DNA of 64,000 nt from Myxococcota bacterium (lineage in GTDB: Bacteria; Myxococcota_A; UBA9160; UBA4427): contig JASMLK010000025.1 of NCBI GenBank assembly GCA_030748735.1, positions 62,001 through 126,000 on the forward strand. Reading direction: 5' to 3'. How positions within the stretch are numbered: position 1 is the first letter of the stretch; each line of letters starts with the position of its first letter. Of the stretch, positions 25,397-35,042 are shown one piece after another. Under the pieces are notes generated by a model. The model was not told the DNA's origin. It saw only the letters and a list, made by a program, of their open reading frames with translations, and did not search any database. Both the position numbers and the translations under genes were made by a program.

Positions 25397-26929
25397 TCAG
25401 GGCGCCTCGCGCGGGATCGGGGTCCAGGCGCGTCCCGGCGACACCGGCCACCCCGATCGCGGAATCAACGTACGGGGTGCTTCGAAGACCGGGCCGCGCA
25501 GGCGATAGTTTTCCTTCAGCACGTGGTCGTTCGGATAGCGTTCGAGGAAGCTGTCGGTCGCGTCGATCACCAGGGCGAACCTCCGCTCGGCGATCGCCTG
25601 GGTAAAGGCGTCGCGCAGCACGGCGGCGTCGGCGAGCCCGCTGTCCTGGATGTCGTCGACGGGCATCTGATGTGCGAAGACGCGCTTGCCCGCCATCCTG
25701 GCGAGGTAGCCATGCGCTGGCATCAGGACTTCGCCCTCGATACGCCGCAGCTGCTCGACGAAGCGAACCCCGGCTTCGAGATCACCGGCGCGGGGCAGGG
25801 CGATGCGCGGGTCGAAACCGAGCCACGCGAACTGGGCAACCAGGGCCAGCATCGCGAGGTGAGCGAAGCGATTCGAAGCGCCCTGCGTTGCGGCGCGCGC
25901 GTTCGACCACGAGCCCCAACCCACGCAACCGAGCAACACCGCAGTCGCGTGGAGCGGAATCAGGTTGTTCATCGCGCCGCCCACCTTCACACGTGGGACG
26001 ATGCAGGCCGCCACCACGCCAACGAAGAGCGCAACATAGAACCAGAACACACCCCGGTCGGCGTGCCTCCACAATCCCCAGACCGCCACCGCGGTCGCGA
26101 TGGGCAGGGTGTAGAAGAGATCGACCGCAAAGAAAGAAGGCACCATCCACCAACGGATTTCGTGCCCTGCCTGAGCGCCCAGGATGTATCGAAAGAAGTG
26201 AGTGTTCTCCCCGCTTCCGATCCACCAGATCGCGGCCAGCACGATCACGCACGCAAGACCGCCGCTCGTAAGAGCGCGCCTGATGCCCTGGTCCTGTTCC
26301 CGGGCATCGAACCGGTCTCGCATGAAGGCCCAGAGAATGAGGGGGCCGAAGATCGCCGGTGCGGTCTGCTTGGTCAGCGTGGCGGTGGCGGCCAACAGGC
26401 CGACCAGCAGCCAACCCACGAGATCGTCACGCGTGCGGAGGACAACGACGCCAGCGAGCGAAACCAGGACGAAGAACGAATCGAGGCGGGCGACATCCAT
26501 GTAGGCGCCGCTTTCGAGGTACGTCGCCAGGAACAAACCCGCCGCGGCGATCGCGATCGCGGTTCGCCCGGTTTCGAAACGGACGAGCGCGGCGAGCAGG
26601 CCCGCAGTCGCGAGGGTCGAGAGCACCGAGAGTACCCGCAGGGCCAGCAACTCGACACCGAAGAACGGGGTCAGGGGAAACGCGGCGTAGTAGTAGAGCG
26701 GCGGGTAGGGAAAGGGAACGAAGTCGAGCGAGGGCGCAGGGTAGAGTGGCAGGCCTTCGGCGATGCGAACCAGGTGTTGTAACGAGCCGCCCTCCATCCA
26801 CTCGAGTTCGAAGGGGTGGACCATGCGCTGGGCGACGCACCACGCGAACAGCGCCATCGCGGCGCCAGTCGAGAACACGCAGAGCGCGAGGAGTGCCTTG
26901 CCATCGCGGCCGTCGCTGGCGGTGTTCAT
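25397..26929 (-). CDS. GT39-like integral membrane glycosyltransferase
   Basis: The 510-residue protein from ATG 26929 has an N-terminal membrane helix followed by the acidic loop FELEWMEGGSLQH (residues 40-52) and PFPYPPLYYY, features of GT39/ArnT-type enzymes of this cluster, then about ten hydrophobic segments and a soluble tail of about 120 residues. An in-frame extension to 27070 is rejected because it crosses into the divergent neighbour's promoter and start. The probable role is lipid-linked sugar transfer on the periplasmic side. It is convergent with the GT2 operon and divergent from the next GT-C gene. Confidence 0.75.
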   Translation of the reverse strand: MNTASDGRDGKALLALCVFSTGAAMALFAWCVAQRMVHPFELEWMEGGSLQHLVRIAEGLPLYPAPSLDFVPFPYPPLYYYAAFPLTPFFGVELLALRVLSVLSTLATAGLLAALVRFETGRTAIAIAAAGLFLATYLESGAYMDVARLDSFFVLVSLAGVVVLRTRDDLVGWLLVGLLAATATLTKQTAPAIFGPLILWAFMRDRFDAREQDQGIRRALTSGGLACVIVLAAIWWIGSGENTHFFRYILGAQAGHEIRWWMVPSFFAVDLFYTLPIATAVAVWGLWRHADRGVFWFYVALFVGVVAACIVPRVKVGGAMNNLIPLHATAVLLGCVGWGSWSNARAATQGASNRFAHLAMLALVAQFAWLGFDPRIALPRAGDLEAGVRFVEQLRRIEGEVLMPAHGYLARMAGKRVFAHQMPVDDIQDSGLADAAVLRDAFTQAIAERRFALVIDATDSFLERYPNDHVLKENYRLRGPVFEAPRTLIPRSGWPVSPGRAWTPIPREAP

Positions 26930-27041
26930 CGACGCGAGTCTATCGCAGCATTGGTTCCGAACGGTGCAGCCCCTATCCTGAGCCGCGGTTCGAAGGAAGA
27001 TCGCAGGGGCGAAAGCAAGCAAGCGAGGTCGCATACGCGCG

Positions 27042-29045
27042 ATGGCCACGATTCGGGAATCGACCCTCACGCGTCTCCAGATCGTGTCCCTCGCCGTACT
27101 GCTCGCGATCGTCGTGGGGTCGGTGTTCCACCAGGTCCACGTTTCCGACGCCCCCTTCCTGACCCGAGGGAGCGGTGCGACGTGGATCGGATACCCCTTC
27201 GTGCCGTCGAGCGGAGCGGTCCCGGTCCTGCGCGACGACGTTCCCCCCTACACGTTCGAGCGCAGCTTCGACCTCGCCGCGCCACCGCCTGCGGCCACCC
27301 TGCGTGCACGCGGGCTTCGCTCGCTCGAAATCAGCGTCAACGGCTCGGCGGTCTTGTGGGACGCGCCGCTGTCGAACTGGAAGGACAGCTTCGAAGTCGA
27401 CGTCGCGTCGAAGCTACGACCGGGGCAGAACCTGTTGCGGGTGCGGGTGCGCAACGCGAGCGGACCGCCGCTGCTTCAACTCGCCCTCACGGGCGAAGGG
27501 CTGGCGGTCGAAACCGACGCGCGTTGGAGCGTGTCGGCCCCGGGGCTGACCACCGCCATGGCGACGCCGGCGAACGACACGCAGCTCTTCGCCGACGCGT
27601 ACATCATGCCCGACATGGCCGAGAGCTTTGCGAACAACGCACTGCTCCTGGGCGTGTTGTTTCTCGTCTTCGCGGGGTTGTCCGCTGCCCTGCACAAGCG
27701 CGACACGACTGCGCACCTCGCGCGACTCCCCGACTACGCACTCGTGGCCGTCACGCTCTATTGGCTCGCGGTCTTCGCCTTCAAGATGGCCAAGCTACCG
27801 GTGATGATGGGCTTCGACATTCCCGCCCATCTCGCCTACATCGACTACCTGATCGAAAACCGAAGCCTTCCGCGCGCAAACGAATCGTGGTCCACGTACC
27901 ACCCGCCACTCTTCTACCTGCTGACCACCGGGTTCGTGCTGCTCTTCGACGCGGTGCGGGAATCGGCGTCGGGACAGGTCGTCTACCGACTCGTGAGTTC
28001 GACGGCCGGGCTCTCGATCGTCTGGGCAACGTGGCTTTGCGCAAGGCGTTTCTTCGACCGCGACCCGATCAAGACCACAGGGGCCGTGCTGTTTGCTGGC
28101 CTGGTCCCGATGAACCTCTATGTCTCGGCCTACGTTTCGAACGAGTCGCTGCTGGCGCTCTGGTCGACCTTCGCGATCCTGCTCGCGATCGAAGCCATCT
28201 CGAGTGAGCGGCCGGGCTTCGTGCAGTGGACGAGCATTGGTGCAGCGCTCGGGCTCGCCATCGCGACCAAGTTTTCGGGCCTGATCCTGGTGCCCGTGGT
28301 GATCCTCGTAGTGGCCACCAAGATCGCACTGCTCGATGACGACGCGGTACACAAGCGCAGTGTGCGAGGCGCGGCCGCGCTCTTCACCATGCTCGCCACG
28401 ACCGCATTCGTGGGCGGCGGGTGGTACCTGCGCAACTACCTTCATTTCGGCGAGTGGGTGATCTGGAACGTCGACCTGCCGGGGGCGACCGCGTGGTGGG
28501 AGCACCCGGGCTTTCACACCGCCGCCTACTACTTGCGCTTCGGTGAGGTGTTCGACCACCCCTTCTATGCCGGCTTTTCGTCGTTCTGGGACGGGGTGTA
28601 TTCGACCTTCTGGGGTGACGGCCTGCTGGCCGGAATGGTGGGGGCGACCACCCGCCACCCGTACTGGAACTACGAACTCATGACCGTGGGCTATTGGCTC
28701 GTCCTGCCCGCGAGTCTGATTTTGGCGTGGGGTTGCGTGGCGCTGCTCGTGCGCGCGTTTCGCGCACCGACGCTCCGCGGGCGAATCGCCGCTTCGTTCG
28801 TCTTCGTGGTGATCTTCGCGATGGTGTTTTCGCTGATGATCGTGACCTTCAGCGTGCCCTACTACGCCCAGGCCAAGGCGTTCTACGTTCTCGGCGCCGT
28901 GCTGCCACTTTCCCTCGCTGCGGGGTTGGGCTTTGCGCATGTCGACGAGCGACTGGCCGCGAAGGGTGCGTCCGGTTTGCGCATCGTGTTCCACGCGTGG
29001 CTCGGGACCACCATGACCCTGATCGTCCTTACCTACCTCGGGTAG
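27042..29045 (+). CDS. Large GT-C membrane glycosyltransferase with N-terminal beta-sandwich-like domain
   Basis: The 667-residue protein has a first hydrophobic segment (about 11-27), then roughly 150 predicted extracytoplasmic residues that look like a jelly-roll (APPPAATLRARGLRSLEI, SVNGSAVLWD, GQNLLRVRVRNASG), a pattern of carbohydrate-binding sandwich domains. A polytopic GT-C region follows, with the acidic loop GFDIPAHLAYIDYL near residue 255 and STYHPPLFYL. The sandwich domain inserted before the catalytic loop is unusual and may bind the acceptor glycan. It starts a run of genes to 35039, all on the plus strand. Confidence 0.75.
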   Translation: MATIRESTLTRLQIVSLAVLLAIVVGSVFHQVHVSDAPFLTRGSGATWIGYPFVPSSGAVPVLRDDVPPYTFERSFDLAAPPPAATLRARGLRSLEISVNGSAVLWDAPLSNWKDSFEVDVASKLRPGQNLLRVRVRNASGPPLLQLALTGEGLAVETDARWSVSAPGLTTAMATPANDTQLFADAYIMPDMAESFANNALLLGVLFLVFAGLSAALHKRDTTAHLARLPDYALVAVTLYWLAVFAFKMAKLPVMMGFDIPAHLAYIDYLIENRSLPRANESWSTYHPPLFYLLTTGFVLLFDAVRESASGQVVYRLVSSTAGLSIVWATWLCARRFFDRDPIKTTGAVLFAGLVPMNLYVSAYVSNESLLALWSTFAILLAIEAISSERPGFVQWTSIGAALGLAIATKFSGLILVPVVILVVATKIALLDDDAVHKRSVRGAAALFTMLATTAFVGGGWYLRNYLHFGEWVIWNVDLPGATAWWEHPGFHTAAYYLRFGEVFDHPFYAGFSSFWDGVYSTFWGDGLLAGMVGATTRHPYWNYELMTVGYWLVLPASLILAWGCVALLVRAFRAPTLRGRIAASFVFVVIFAMVFSLMIVTFSVPYYAQAKAFYVLGAVLPLSLAAGLGFAHVDERLAAKGASGLRIVFHAWLGTTMTLIVLTYLG

Positions 29046-29188
29046 AATCCAGCCATGCGGGGTTCATTCACGGTCGTTGCGCCGCGGACATGGCGGGATG
29101 CACACCTCTTCGGGAAGTGCTGCGCACTGGATTCGCGAGGCATGACCCGGTGTTGAACGGCTGGCGTTGGGCACCACCCGTCGGCCGC

Positions 29189-30433
29189 ATGTCAGGGTCG
29201 CTCGCCCGCAGCGCGTGGAAAGCCGGTGCGATCGCCGGGGTCCTGGTCTTCGTGCTGAAGTGGATCGTCGGCGCACAGCTCTTCGACAGCGCGGCGATGG
29301 CGGGCAACCCCTGGACCTTCGGGTTCGAGGTCGGGCACATCGCGGGCAACCTTGCGGCGGGTCACGGCTTCGCGGTCTCGCGAGAAGCCGGGGTCTATAT
29401 CCCTACCGCCTGGGTGTCGCCCCTCTATCCATTGCTGATCGCCGGGGTCTTCAAGGTCTTCGGCGCCTACACCCAGGCCTCGGCCGAAGCATTGCTCGCG
29501 CTCAACTGCGCGTTTCAGGGCGCGACGGCGGCGTTGCTCTTCTGGATGGCCGCACGCTGGTGGAACACCACGGCGGGCTGGCTTGCGGTCGCGCTCTTTG
29601 CCGCGAACCCCAACGGCTGGCAGTTCCTGTCCTGGGTGTGGCCTTCGCATCTCTTCGCCTTCACGGTCTTGCTCCACATCGCGGCCCTCGTCTGGCCCGC
29701 TTCGAACCCGAGAACCCGGGGCGTCGCCATCGGAGGCAGCTTCGCGCTTGCGTTGATGGCAGACGGCGCTGCGATCGCGATTGCACCTGTGACGTTGCTT
29801 CACTTGTTCTGGCAAGGCGCCGACGCGCGGCGCGCGGTCGCCCTGGTGGCCTTGCTTGCGTTCGCCTTGGGGGTCGCTCCCTGGACGATTCGCAACTCGG
29901 CGCAGTTCGGAGGCTTCAACCCCCTGCGCGGCAACGTGGGGGTGAACCTCTGGGTTGGGAACTACCCGGGGGCCGAGGCCGAATCCTTCCACGGACTGGC
30001 ACCGAGCCCGTGGCATGACGCAAACGAAGGCGAGCGCTTCGCCCGTCTCGGTGAACGCAGCTACGACCGCGACGCACGAGGCCGCGCACTCGATGTCATC
30101 GGCAACGATCCCGTTCGCTTCGTGAAGAACACCCTCGCGCGTTTCGTCGGCTTCTGGTTCGGTGAGTGGTGGACCGGCTGGGGACACATCGCGGCGGTCT
30201 ATTCGATCGGGCTCGCCCTGCTGAGTGGGCTCGCGCTATTCGGAGGCATTCGCGCTCGCGCGTCGGGAACGGGAGCCCTGCTCGTTGCACTGCTGTTCTT
30301 CGGGGGGCCCTACTACCTCACCGTTCATGGCCATGGGCGCTACCGCGTTCCCGTCGAGCCGTTGATGTGCTTGCTCGCGGTCGCGAGACCACTGCGCGAA
30401 GCGCGGGTTGCGGCGGAAGAGGAATCGACCTGA
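29189..30433 (+). CDS. GT-C (GT39-like) membrane glycosyltransferase
   Basis: About 414 residues from ATG 29189; an in-frame ATG at 29090 is an alternative start and neither has a strong Shine-Dalgarno. The product has about nine hydrophobic segments, the early motif YIPTAWVSPLYPLLIAG, and the long loop NPLRGNVGVNLWVGNYPG, which resembles the extracytoplasmic loop of glycosyltransferase-39-like proteins. Its TGA overlaps the ATG of the sulfatase-fold gene by 1 bp (TGATG), linking transferase and putative phosphotransferase in one operon. Donor and acceptor are unknown. Confidence 0.72.
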   Translation: MSGSLARSAWKAGAIAGVLVFVLKWIVGAQLFDSAAMAGNPWTFGFEVGHIAGNLAAGHGFAVSREAGVYIPTAWVSPLYPLLIAGVFKVFGAYTQASAEALLALNCAFQGATAALLFWMAARWWNTTAGWLAVALFAANPNGWQFLSWVWPSHLFAFTVLLHIAALVWPASNPRTRGVAIGGSFALALMADGAAIAIAPVTLLHLFWQGADARRAVALVALLAFALGVAPWTIRNSAQFGGFNPLRGNVGVNLWVGNYPGAEAESFHGLAPSPWHDANEGERFARLGERSYDRDARGRALDVIGNDPVRFVKNTLARFVGFWFGEWWTGWGHIAAVYSIGLALLSGLALFGGIRARASGTGALLVALLFFGGPYYLTVHGHGRYRVPVEPLMCLLAVARPLREARVAAEEEST

Positions 30434-31845
30434 TGGCGCGCAAGGTCGACATCATCGGGGCGCTGTGGCTCGCAGTGTTGCTTGCTGGTGCGTACGGATG
30501 CAGTGACGGCGAGAAGCCCGCTTCGCCTCCTGCCGGCAACCAGGTGAGCGGCGCGCCGATCGTCATGATCAGTCTCGACACCACCCGACGTGATCATCTT
30601 TCCTTCTATGGCTACGACCGCGAGACCTCGCCCCGACTGCAGCGCCTCGCCGAAGAAAGCGTGGTCTTCGACGACTTCGTCACCATGTCTTCGTGGACAC
30701 TCCCCACCCACGCGTCGCTCTTCACCGGCCTGTTCCCGATGACCCACGGCGCCCACTACAGCAACGCCGGTGACGTAGCGCTCGGCGACGCCGATGGCGC
30801 ACCGGGCGGCTTCCAGGCCTTTCGCGCGAACCGACTGCCCGACGACGCAACGACCCTGGCAGAAGTGCTGCAGCACAACGGCTATGCGACGGCGGCCATC
30901 GCCGCGGGCCCCTGGTTCAAGCCCGTGTTCCGCCTCGATCAAGGCTTCGACCACTACGATGCCGATTTCACTTCACTCGAAGGTCGGCGTGGAAACGAGG
31001 TGAGCGATCTCGCGATCGCGTCTCTCGATCGCATCGGCGACCGCCCCTTCTTCCTTTTTCTCAACTACTTCGATCCCCACGACCCCTACGACGGGCACGG
31101 CACTTCGTGGGAGCAGTTCCTTCGCCCCGGTGCCGACTTTGCCGTGTCGAAGACCCTCGCCGAGTACGACGCCGAGATCCTCTTCATGGACGGCCAGATC
31201 GGTCGCGTACTCGACGAACTGCAGGCCCGCGCGCTCTACGATCGCGCCTGGATCGTGGTCACGTCGGACCACGGCGAGCACTTCGGCGAGCACGGACTCG
31301 AGATCCACGGCTTTTCGCTCTACGAGGACGTGGTGCGTGGCGTGTTGATGATCAAACCGCCGAGGGACGTTTCGCTCACGGGTTCGAGGGCAGTTCGCGC
31401 GCAGTCGATCGACGTCATGCCTACCCTGCTCGACGCGCTCGGCATTGCACCGCCGGAGGGCATCGAAGGCGAACCGCTGCACGAGATTTCGCATCCGATC
31501 GTCGCCGAGCTCTATCGCACGACGGGCAACGTGCAGTGGAAGGGCGAACGCTTTCGGCGCGAGCTTCGCGCGATCTACGAAGACGACTACAAGTTGATCG
31601 TCTCGACCCGGGACCAAGACCCCGACGCTGGGCTCTTCGACCTGCGAAGCGACCCCGACGAACTAGAAGACCTGGGCGCGCAGCAACCGGAGCGGGCGAA
31701 GGCCATGCGGGAAAGGCTCGAGGCCTGGCGCGCAGCGCGGCGCCCCCTCGCGACCGATGCCGTAGAGGCCATCGACCCGGAAACGCAACGCCAGCTCGAG
31801 GCCCTCGGATACACCGAGCAAGCGCCGGGAGGCGCCGGTGACTGA
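30433..31845 (+). CDS. Sulfatase-fold lipoprotein with Thr at the nucleophile position
   Basis: The 470-residue protein has an N-terminal hydrophobic signal ending in an imperfect lipobox (AGAYGC, Cys23) and a sulfatase-like domain with SLDTTRRDHLSFYGY, NYFDPHDPYDGHG and TSDHGEHFGEHG. At the catalytic site it reads SSWTLPTHASLFTG, so Thr89 stands where a sulfatase has its formylglycine cysteine (C-x-P-S-R). This resembles phosphoethanolamine/phosphoglycerol transferases. It lies inside a coupled GT-C operon, overlapping the preceding gene by 1 bp and the next by 8 bp, which suggests it decorates or processes the same surface glycan. Confidence 0.78.
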   Translation: MARKVDIIGALWLAVLLAGAYGCSDGEKPASPPAGNQVSGAPIVMISLDTTRRDHLSFYGYDRETSPRLQRLAEESVVFDDFVTMSSWTLPTHASLFTGLFPMTHGAHYSNAGDVALGDADGAPGGFQAFRANRLPDDATTLAEVLQHNGYATAAIAAGPWFKPVFRLDQGFDHYDADFTSLEGRRGNEVSDLAIASLDRIGDRPFFLFLNYFDPHDPYDGHGTSWEQFLRPGADFAVSKTLAEYDAEILFMDGQIGRVLDELQARALYDRAWIVVTSDHGEHFGEHGLEIHGFSLYEDVVRGVLMIKPPRDVSLTGSRAVRAQSIDVMPTLLDALGIAPPEGIEGEPLHEISHPIVAELYRTTGNVQWKGERFRRELRAIYEDDYKLIVSTRDQDPDAGLFDLRSDPDELEDLGAQQPERAKAMRERLEAWRAARRPLATDAVEAIDPETQRQLEALGYTEQAPGGAGD

Positions 31846-33208
31846 AGCGAAAGCCGCCGAGCATGCAAGACCGGGGCGCGCCGGCGTCGAGCGCGCGGCC
31901 GCGGTCGTGCTGGCGGCCGTGGCCTGCTTCCTGTTGCTTCGCTCCTGGCAGGTCGGTCAGTCCTATCCTGGAATCGACTACTACCAGTTCTGGGCGGTCG
32001 GCGAAGCGATCGAACACGACGGGGTTTCGAATCCCTATTCCGACGACGAGCGCGTGCGCATGGGTGCGCTCTATCTCGAAAGGGCGTCGCGCGAAGACGC
32101 AGCTCCGCGGCACAGAGCAGTCGCGCAAGGTCGCGCGGTTCTCGAGACGTACTCGACACCCTTCCTCTACACGGCGATGCACGCCATTGCGAGTGGCGAC
32201 TACGAACGGGACTTCACGCGGTGGCACACATTGTCGTTGTTGGCGTTCGTTGCGGCAGTCGTGATGTTCGGTCGTGCCGCCGGGGTTGGTTGGGGCGGTG
32301 CGGCTGCGTTGTTGGCGCTCGTGGTCGCCTTCGGTGCGCCGTTCCAGTCCGAGACCCAGGTGGCGAACGTCAACCGCGTTCAACTCGGCGGGCTCGCTCT
32401 GGCCACACTGCTACTCGGGCGGAGCGGAGCAGGCGGGAGCGTTGTTCTCGGCGGTGCGGTCCTCGCGGCTTGCGCGACGTTCAAGCCGAACGTGGCGATC
32501 GCGGTCGTTCTCGTCGCGATCACGGTGGGGGCCCAACTCGGGCGCCGCGCTCTGCTCGAACTCGTGGTCGGAGGAGCGGTGAGCGCCGTGCTCTGCTTCG
32601 GTGCGGCCGCGCTCTTCTGCGGCTCGGCGGGTTCGTGGCTCGACTGGGCAGCGACGATCAGCCTGATCCCCGAAGAGATCATCCGCGTGTCGCTGGGCAA
32701 CTACGCACCACTTCCCCTCTTGCTCGGGACACGTGGTGCGGGGGCATCGCTCGCGATCGCCGCCCTGCTCTGTGTGCCGGTTGCGGTGGCGCTGGTGCGT
32801 CGGAGTGATCCACCCGCTTCAGACCGGGAGCGAGGCCGCGTTCTCGTCACGACGGTCGGACTCGGCTGTGTCGTGTATCTCGCGACGGCCACGCTGGTCT
32901 GGGAGCACTACTTCCTGCTCGCGCTTCCGCTCGCGATCGCGCTGGGCGGTCATGCAGTCGCGGTGCGCGAACCCGACGCTGCGGGATGGGTCCGCCTGCG
33001 CGTGTTGCCCGCGCTGGCATTCCTCGGGCTACTCGCAACACCGACCTATGGCATCGCGGGCCTGCCCCACGAAATCTACTTTCCCCTCGTACAGGGAAGC
33101 GCACTCGTCATCTTCTACATCCTCGGCGTATGGTCGTTGCTCGATCGTGTAGCGGCACCGGCCAGCGATCAGGCCAGCAACACCAACGCGAGAAGTGAGT
33201 CGTCGTGA
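31838..33208 (+). CDS. GT87 (DUF2029)-like membrane glycosyltransferase
   Basis: The 456-residue polytopic protein is read from GTG 31838, overlapping the upstream stop by 8 bp. After the first membrane segment it has YPGIDYYQFW (Asp47), the conserved acidic loop of the GT87 alpha-mannosyltransferase family, then NPYSDDERVR and about ten hydrophobic segments with the long loops typical of the family. It probably uses polyprenyl-phosphate-mannose or a related donor. The next small gene overlaps its stop (GTGA). Confidence 0.77.
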   Translation: MTEAKAAEHARPGRAGVERAAAVVLAAVACFLLLRSWQVGQSYPGIDYYQFWAVGEAIEHDGVSNPYSDDERVRMGALYLERASREDAAPRHRAVAQGRAVLETYSTPFLYTAMHAIASGDYERDFTRWHTLSLLAFVAAVVMFGRAAGVGWGGAAALLALVVAFGAPFQSETQVANVNRVQLGGLALATLLLGRSGAGGSVVLGGAVLAACATFKPNVAIAVVLVAITVGAQLGRRALLELVVGGAVSAVLCFGAAALFCGSAGSWLDWAATISLIPEEIIRVSLGNYAPLPLLLGTRGAGASLAIAALLCVPVAVALVRRSDPPASDRERGRVLVTTVGLGCVVYLATATLVWEHYFLLALPLAIALGGHAVAVREPDAAGWVRLRVLPALAFLGLLATPTYGIAGLPHEIYFPLVQGSALVIFYILGVWSLLDRVAAPASDQASNTNARSESS

Positions 33209-33639
33209 ACGCACGAGTCACCGGGGTCGTCAGTACATCGATTGCCGTGCTGCTGTGGCTGCTCGCAGTCGTCGGGCCCGCGTACGAATCGCGACATCGT
33301 CTCGAAAGCGAGGCCCACGTCGACCCCGGAGCACATTACGTTGCCATCATCGCCAACCACCCGCAGCTCTCCGATGCCCTGCGTGACCGTGATGTGATCG
33401 GTTACGTGTCCGACGAGGAGATCGACATCCGAGTCGGGGGCCCCGCACAGGCCCGCTACTACCTTTCGCAGTTCGCACTCGCCCCGGTCCTCCTCGACCT
33501 CGATCTCGAAGCCCACGAACTTCGTCTGCTCAACTTTGCGCGAAGCGAGGCCATCGATCCCTACTTGAACCGGAATCGACTGCGGCGTCTGGTCGACGTC
33601 AGCGACAACATCGTGCTCGCGGGACCGAGAGGACGTTGA
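33205..33639 (+). CDS. Small membrane-anchored protein of unknown function
   Basis: The 144-residue product starts at a GTG overlapping the GT87-like gene by 4 bp. It has one N-terminal hydrophobic segment (about residues 8-24), then a compact soluble domain with VIGYVSDEEIDIRVG, ARYYLSQFALAPVLL and a C-terminal run of arginine-rich helix. No family is recognised with certainty. The position between two GT-C genes, with 4-bp and 1-bp overlaps on either side, argues for a dedicated accessory role such as an acceptor-binding or assembly factor for the neighbouring transferases. Confidence 0.7.
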   Translation: MNARVTGVVSTSIAVLLWLLAVVGPAYESRHRLESEAHVDPGAHYVAIIANHPQLSDALRDRDVIGYVSDEEIDIRVGGPAQARYYLSQFALAPVLLDLDLEAHELRLLNFARSEAIDPYLNRNRLRRLVDVSDNIVLAGPRGR

Positions 33640-35039
33640 TGCTCTTCTCGATCCTCGCACTCCTCGTGAGCACCGGAACGGGATGGTGTCTTCTCCACCT
33701 CTGTGCCGGGGTCCAGAACCTGCCGTGGCTGCTACGCGCCGTGCTGTCCTGCGGGATCGGCCTCGTGGCCAACTCGATCCTGATGTTCTGCTGCCTGATG
33801 CTGGGCATCGCGGATCCGGTCACGGTCATGATTCTCGACGCGTGCCTGTTCGCGGGTGCGATCGCGCTCTGGCTGCGCGCGCAACCCGCGATCGAAGCCA
33901 AGCTCGCAACGGCAACCACCACACACCGCAACGGGTCGGATCGCGCGATTGCACTCGCCACCAGCGTCGCCGTTGCAGCAAGCGCCTTCGCATCACTGCT
34001 CCGCTACCGCGCTGAACCCCTGGGCTTCTGGGATGGATTCGCGATCTGGAACCTCAAGGCGAAGTTCTTCTACTTCGCGGGCGGTGCCCATTGGGAGCGC
34101 GCCTTTTCGGACATCATCACCTGGTCCCACAACGACTACCCATTCCTCTTGCCTGCCGGTGTCGCCCGCTTATGGAACTACGCAGGTGGGGCCTCGACCG
34201 CGGCCCCGGCCGTGTTCTCCCTCGTCTTCTTCTTGCTCTCGATCGCACTCGCGTACGGTGCGCTGCGTCAGCTTGCAGGCGAACGTGCGGCGGGCCTGTG
34301 CGCCCTCGCGCTCCTCGCGAGCCCAGCCTTCGCGGGGCAGGCGGTCTGGCAAGTGGCCGACATCCCCCTGGCCTTCTACCTGCTGGGCGCCGTTTGCCTG
34401 CTGCTGCTCGCAAAGCAGGAAGGCGCTGCAACGACGACACTCACTCGGCTCGCCGGATTCTTCGCTGGCGCGGGCGCACTCACGAAGAACGAAGGTCTTC
34501 TGTTTGCCCTGGCCATCGTCGTCGTACTCGCCGCCGGTGCACGCAAGAAGAATGAAAGCTCGGAAAGCAGCGACTGGCTCGCATTCGCCCAGGGCGCCGC
34601 GGGCCCACTCTTCGTGTTGGCGATCATGAAGCTCGGCTATGCGGGCGAAAGCGATCTCGCAGCGGACTTCGGCGTGCATTCGCTCGCGCGCCTTCTCGAA
34701 GTCGGGCGGCACACGACGATCATGGCTTCGTTCGGCCAGACCCTGCTGGTGCTTGCAGGCTGGCCCCTACTCGTCGTGCTCGCGGGTGTGGCGCTCTGGT
34801 CGCGATTCGCAGCCACGACGGGAACGGTCGCCGGGCTCCCGATCGCCGCCGCGATCCTCGCGATCCAATTGCTCGGCTACTACGGGGTCTACCTCGTCAC
34901 CGAACGCGACCTCGCCTGGCACCTCGGCACTTCGAACCTCAGGCTCTTCGTGCAACTCTGGCCGAGCTTCCTGGTCCTGTTCTTCGCGCAGACCGCCGCG
35001 CAGGCTTCGGCCGGAGTCGATGCAAGCGACGGGGCGTAG
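33639..35039 (+). CDS. Polytopic GT-C-like glycosyltransferase, NLKA-type
   Basis: The 466-residue protein with about eleven hydrophobic segments starts at ATG 33639, overlapping the previous stop by 1 bp; a TTG one codon earlier is possible. The conserved patch near residue 128, GFWDGFAIWNLKAKFFYF, followed by WSHNDYPFLLPAG, marks a bacterial membrane glycosyltransferase group where the acidic residue sits in a W-D-G loop. It ends the 27042-35039 run and stops 3 bp from the end of the convergent helicase gene. Its specificity is unknown. Confidence 0.72.
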   Translation: MLFSILALLVSTGTGWCLLHLCAGVQNLPWLLRAVLSCGIGLVANSILMFCCLMLGIADPVTVMILDACLFAGAIALWLRAQPAIEAKLATATTTHRNGSDRAIALATSVAVAASAFASLLRYRAEPLGFWDGFAIWNLKAKFFYFAGGAHWERAFSDIITWSHNDYPFLLPAGVARLWNYAGGASTAAPAVFSLVFFLLSIALAYGALRQLAGERAAGLCALALLASPAFAGQAVWQVADIPLAFYLLGAVCLLLLAKQEGAATTTLTRLAGFFAGAGALTKNEGLLFALAIVVVLAAGARKKNESSESSDWLAFAQGAAGPLFVLAIMKLGYAGESDLAADFGVHSLARLLEVGRHTTIMASFGQTLLVLAGWPLLVVLAGVALWSRFAATTGTVAGLPIAAAILAIQLLGYYGVYLVTERDLAWHLGTSNLRLFVQLWPSFLVLFFAQTAAQASAGVDASDGA

Positions 35040-35042
35040 CGT

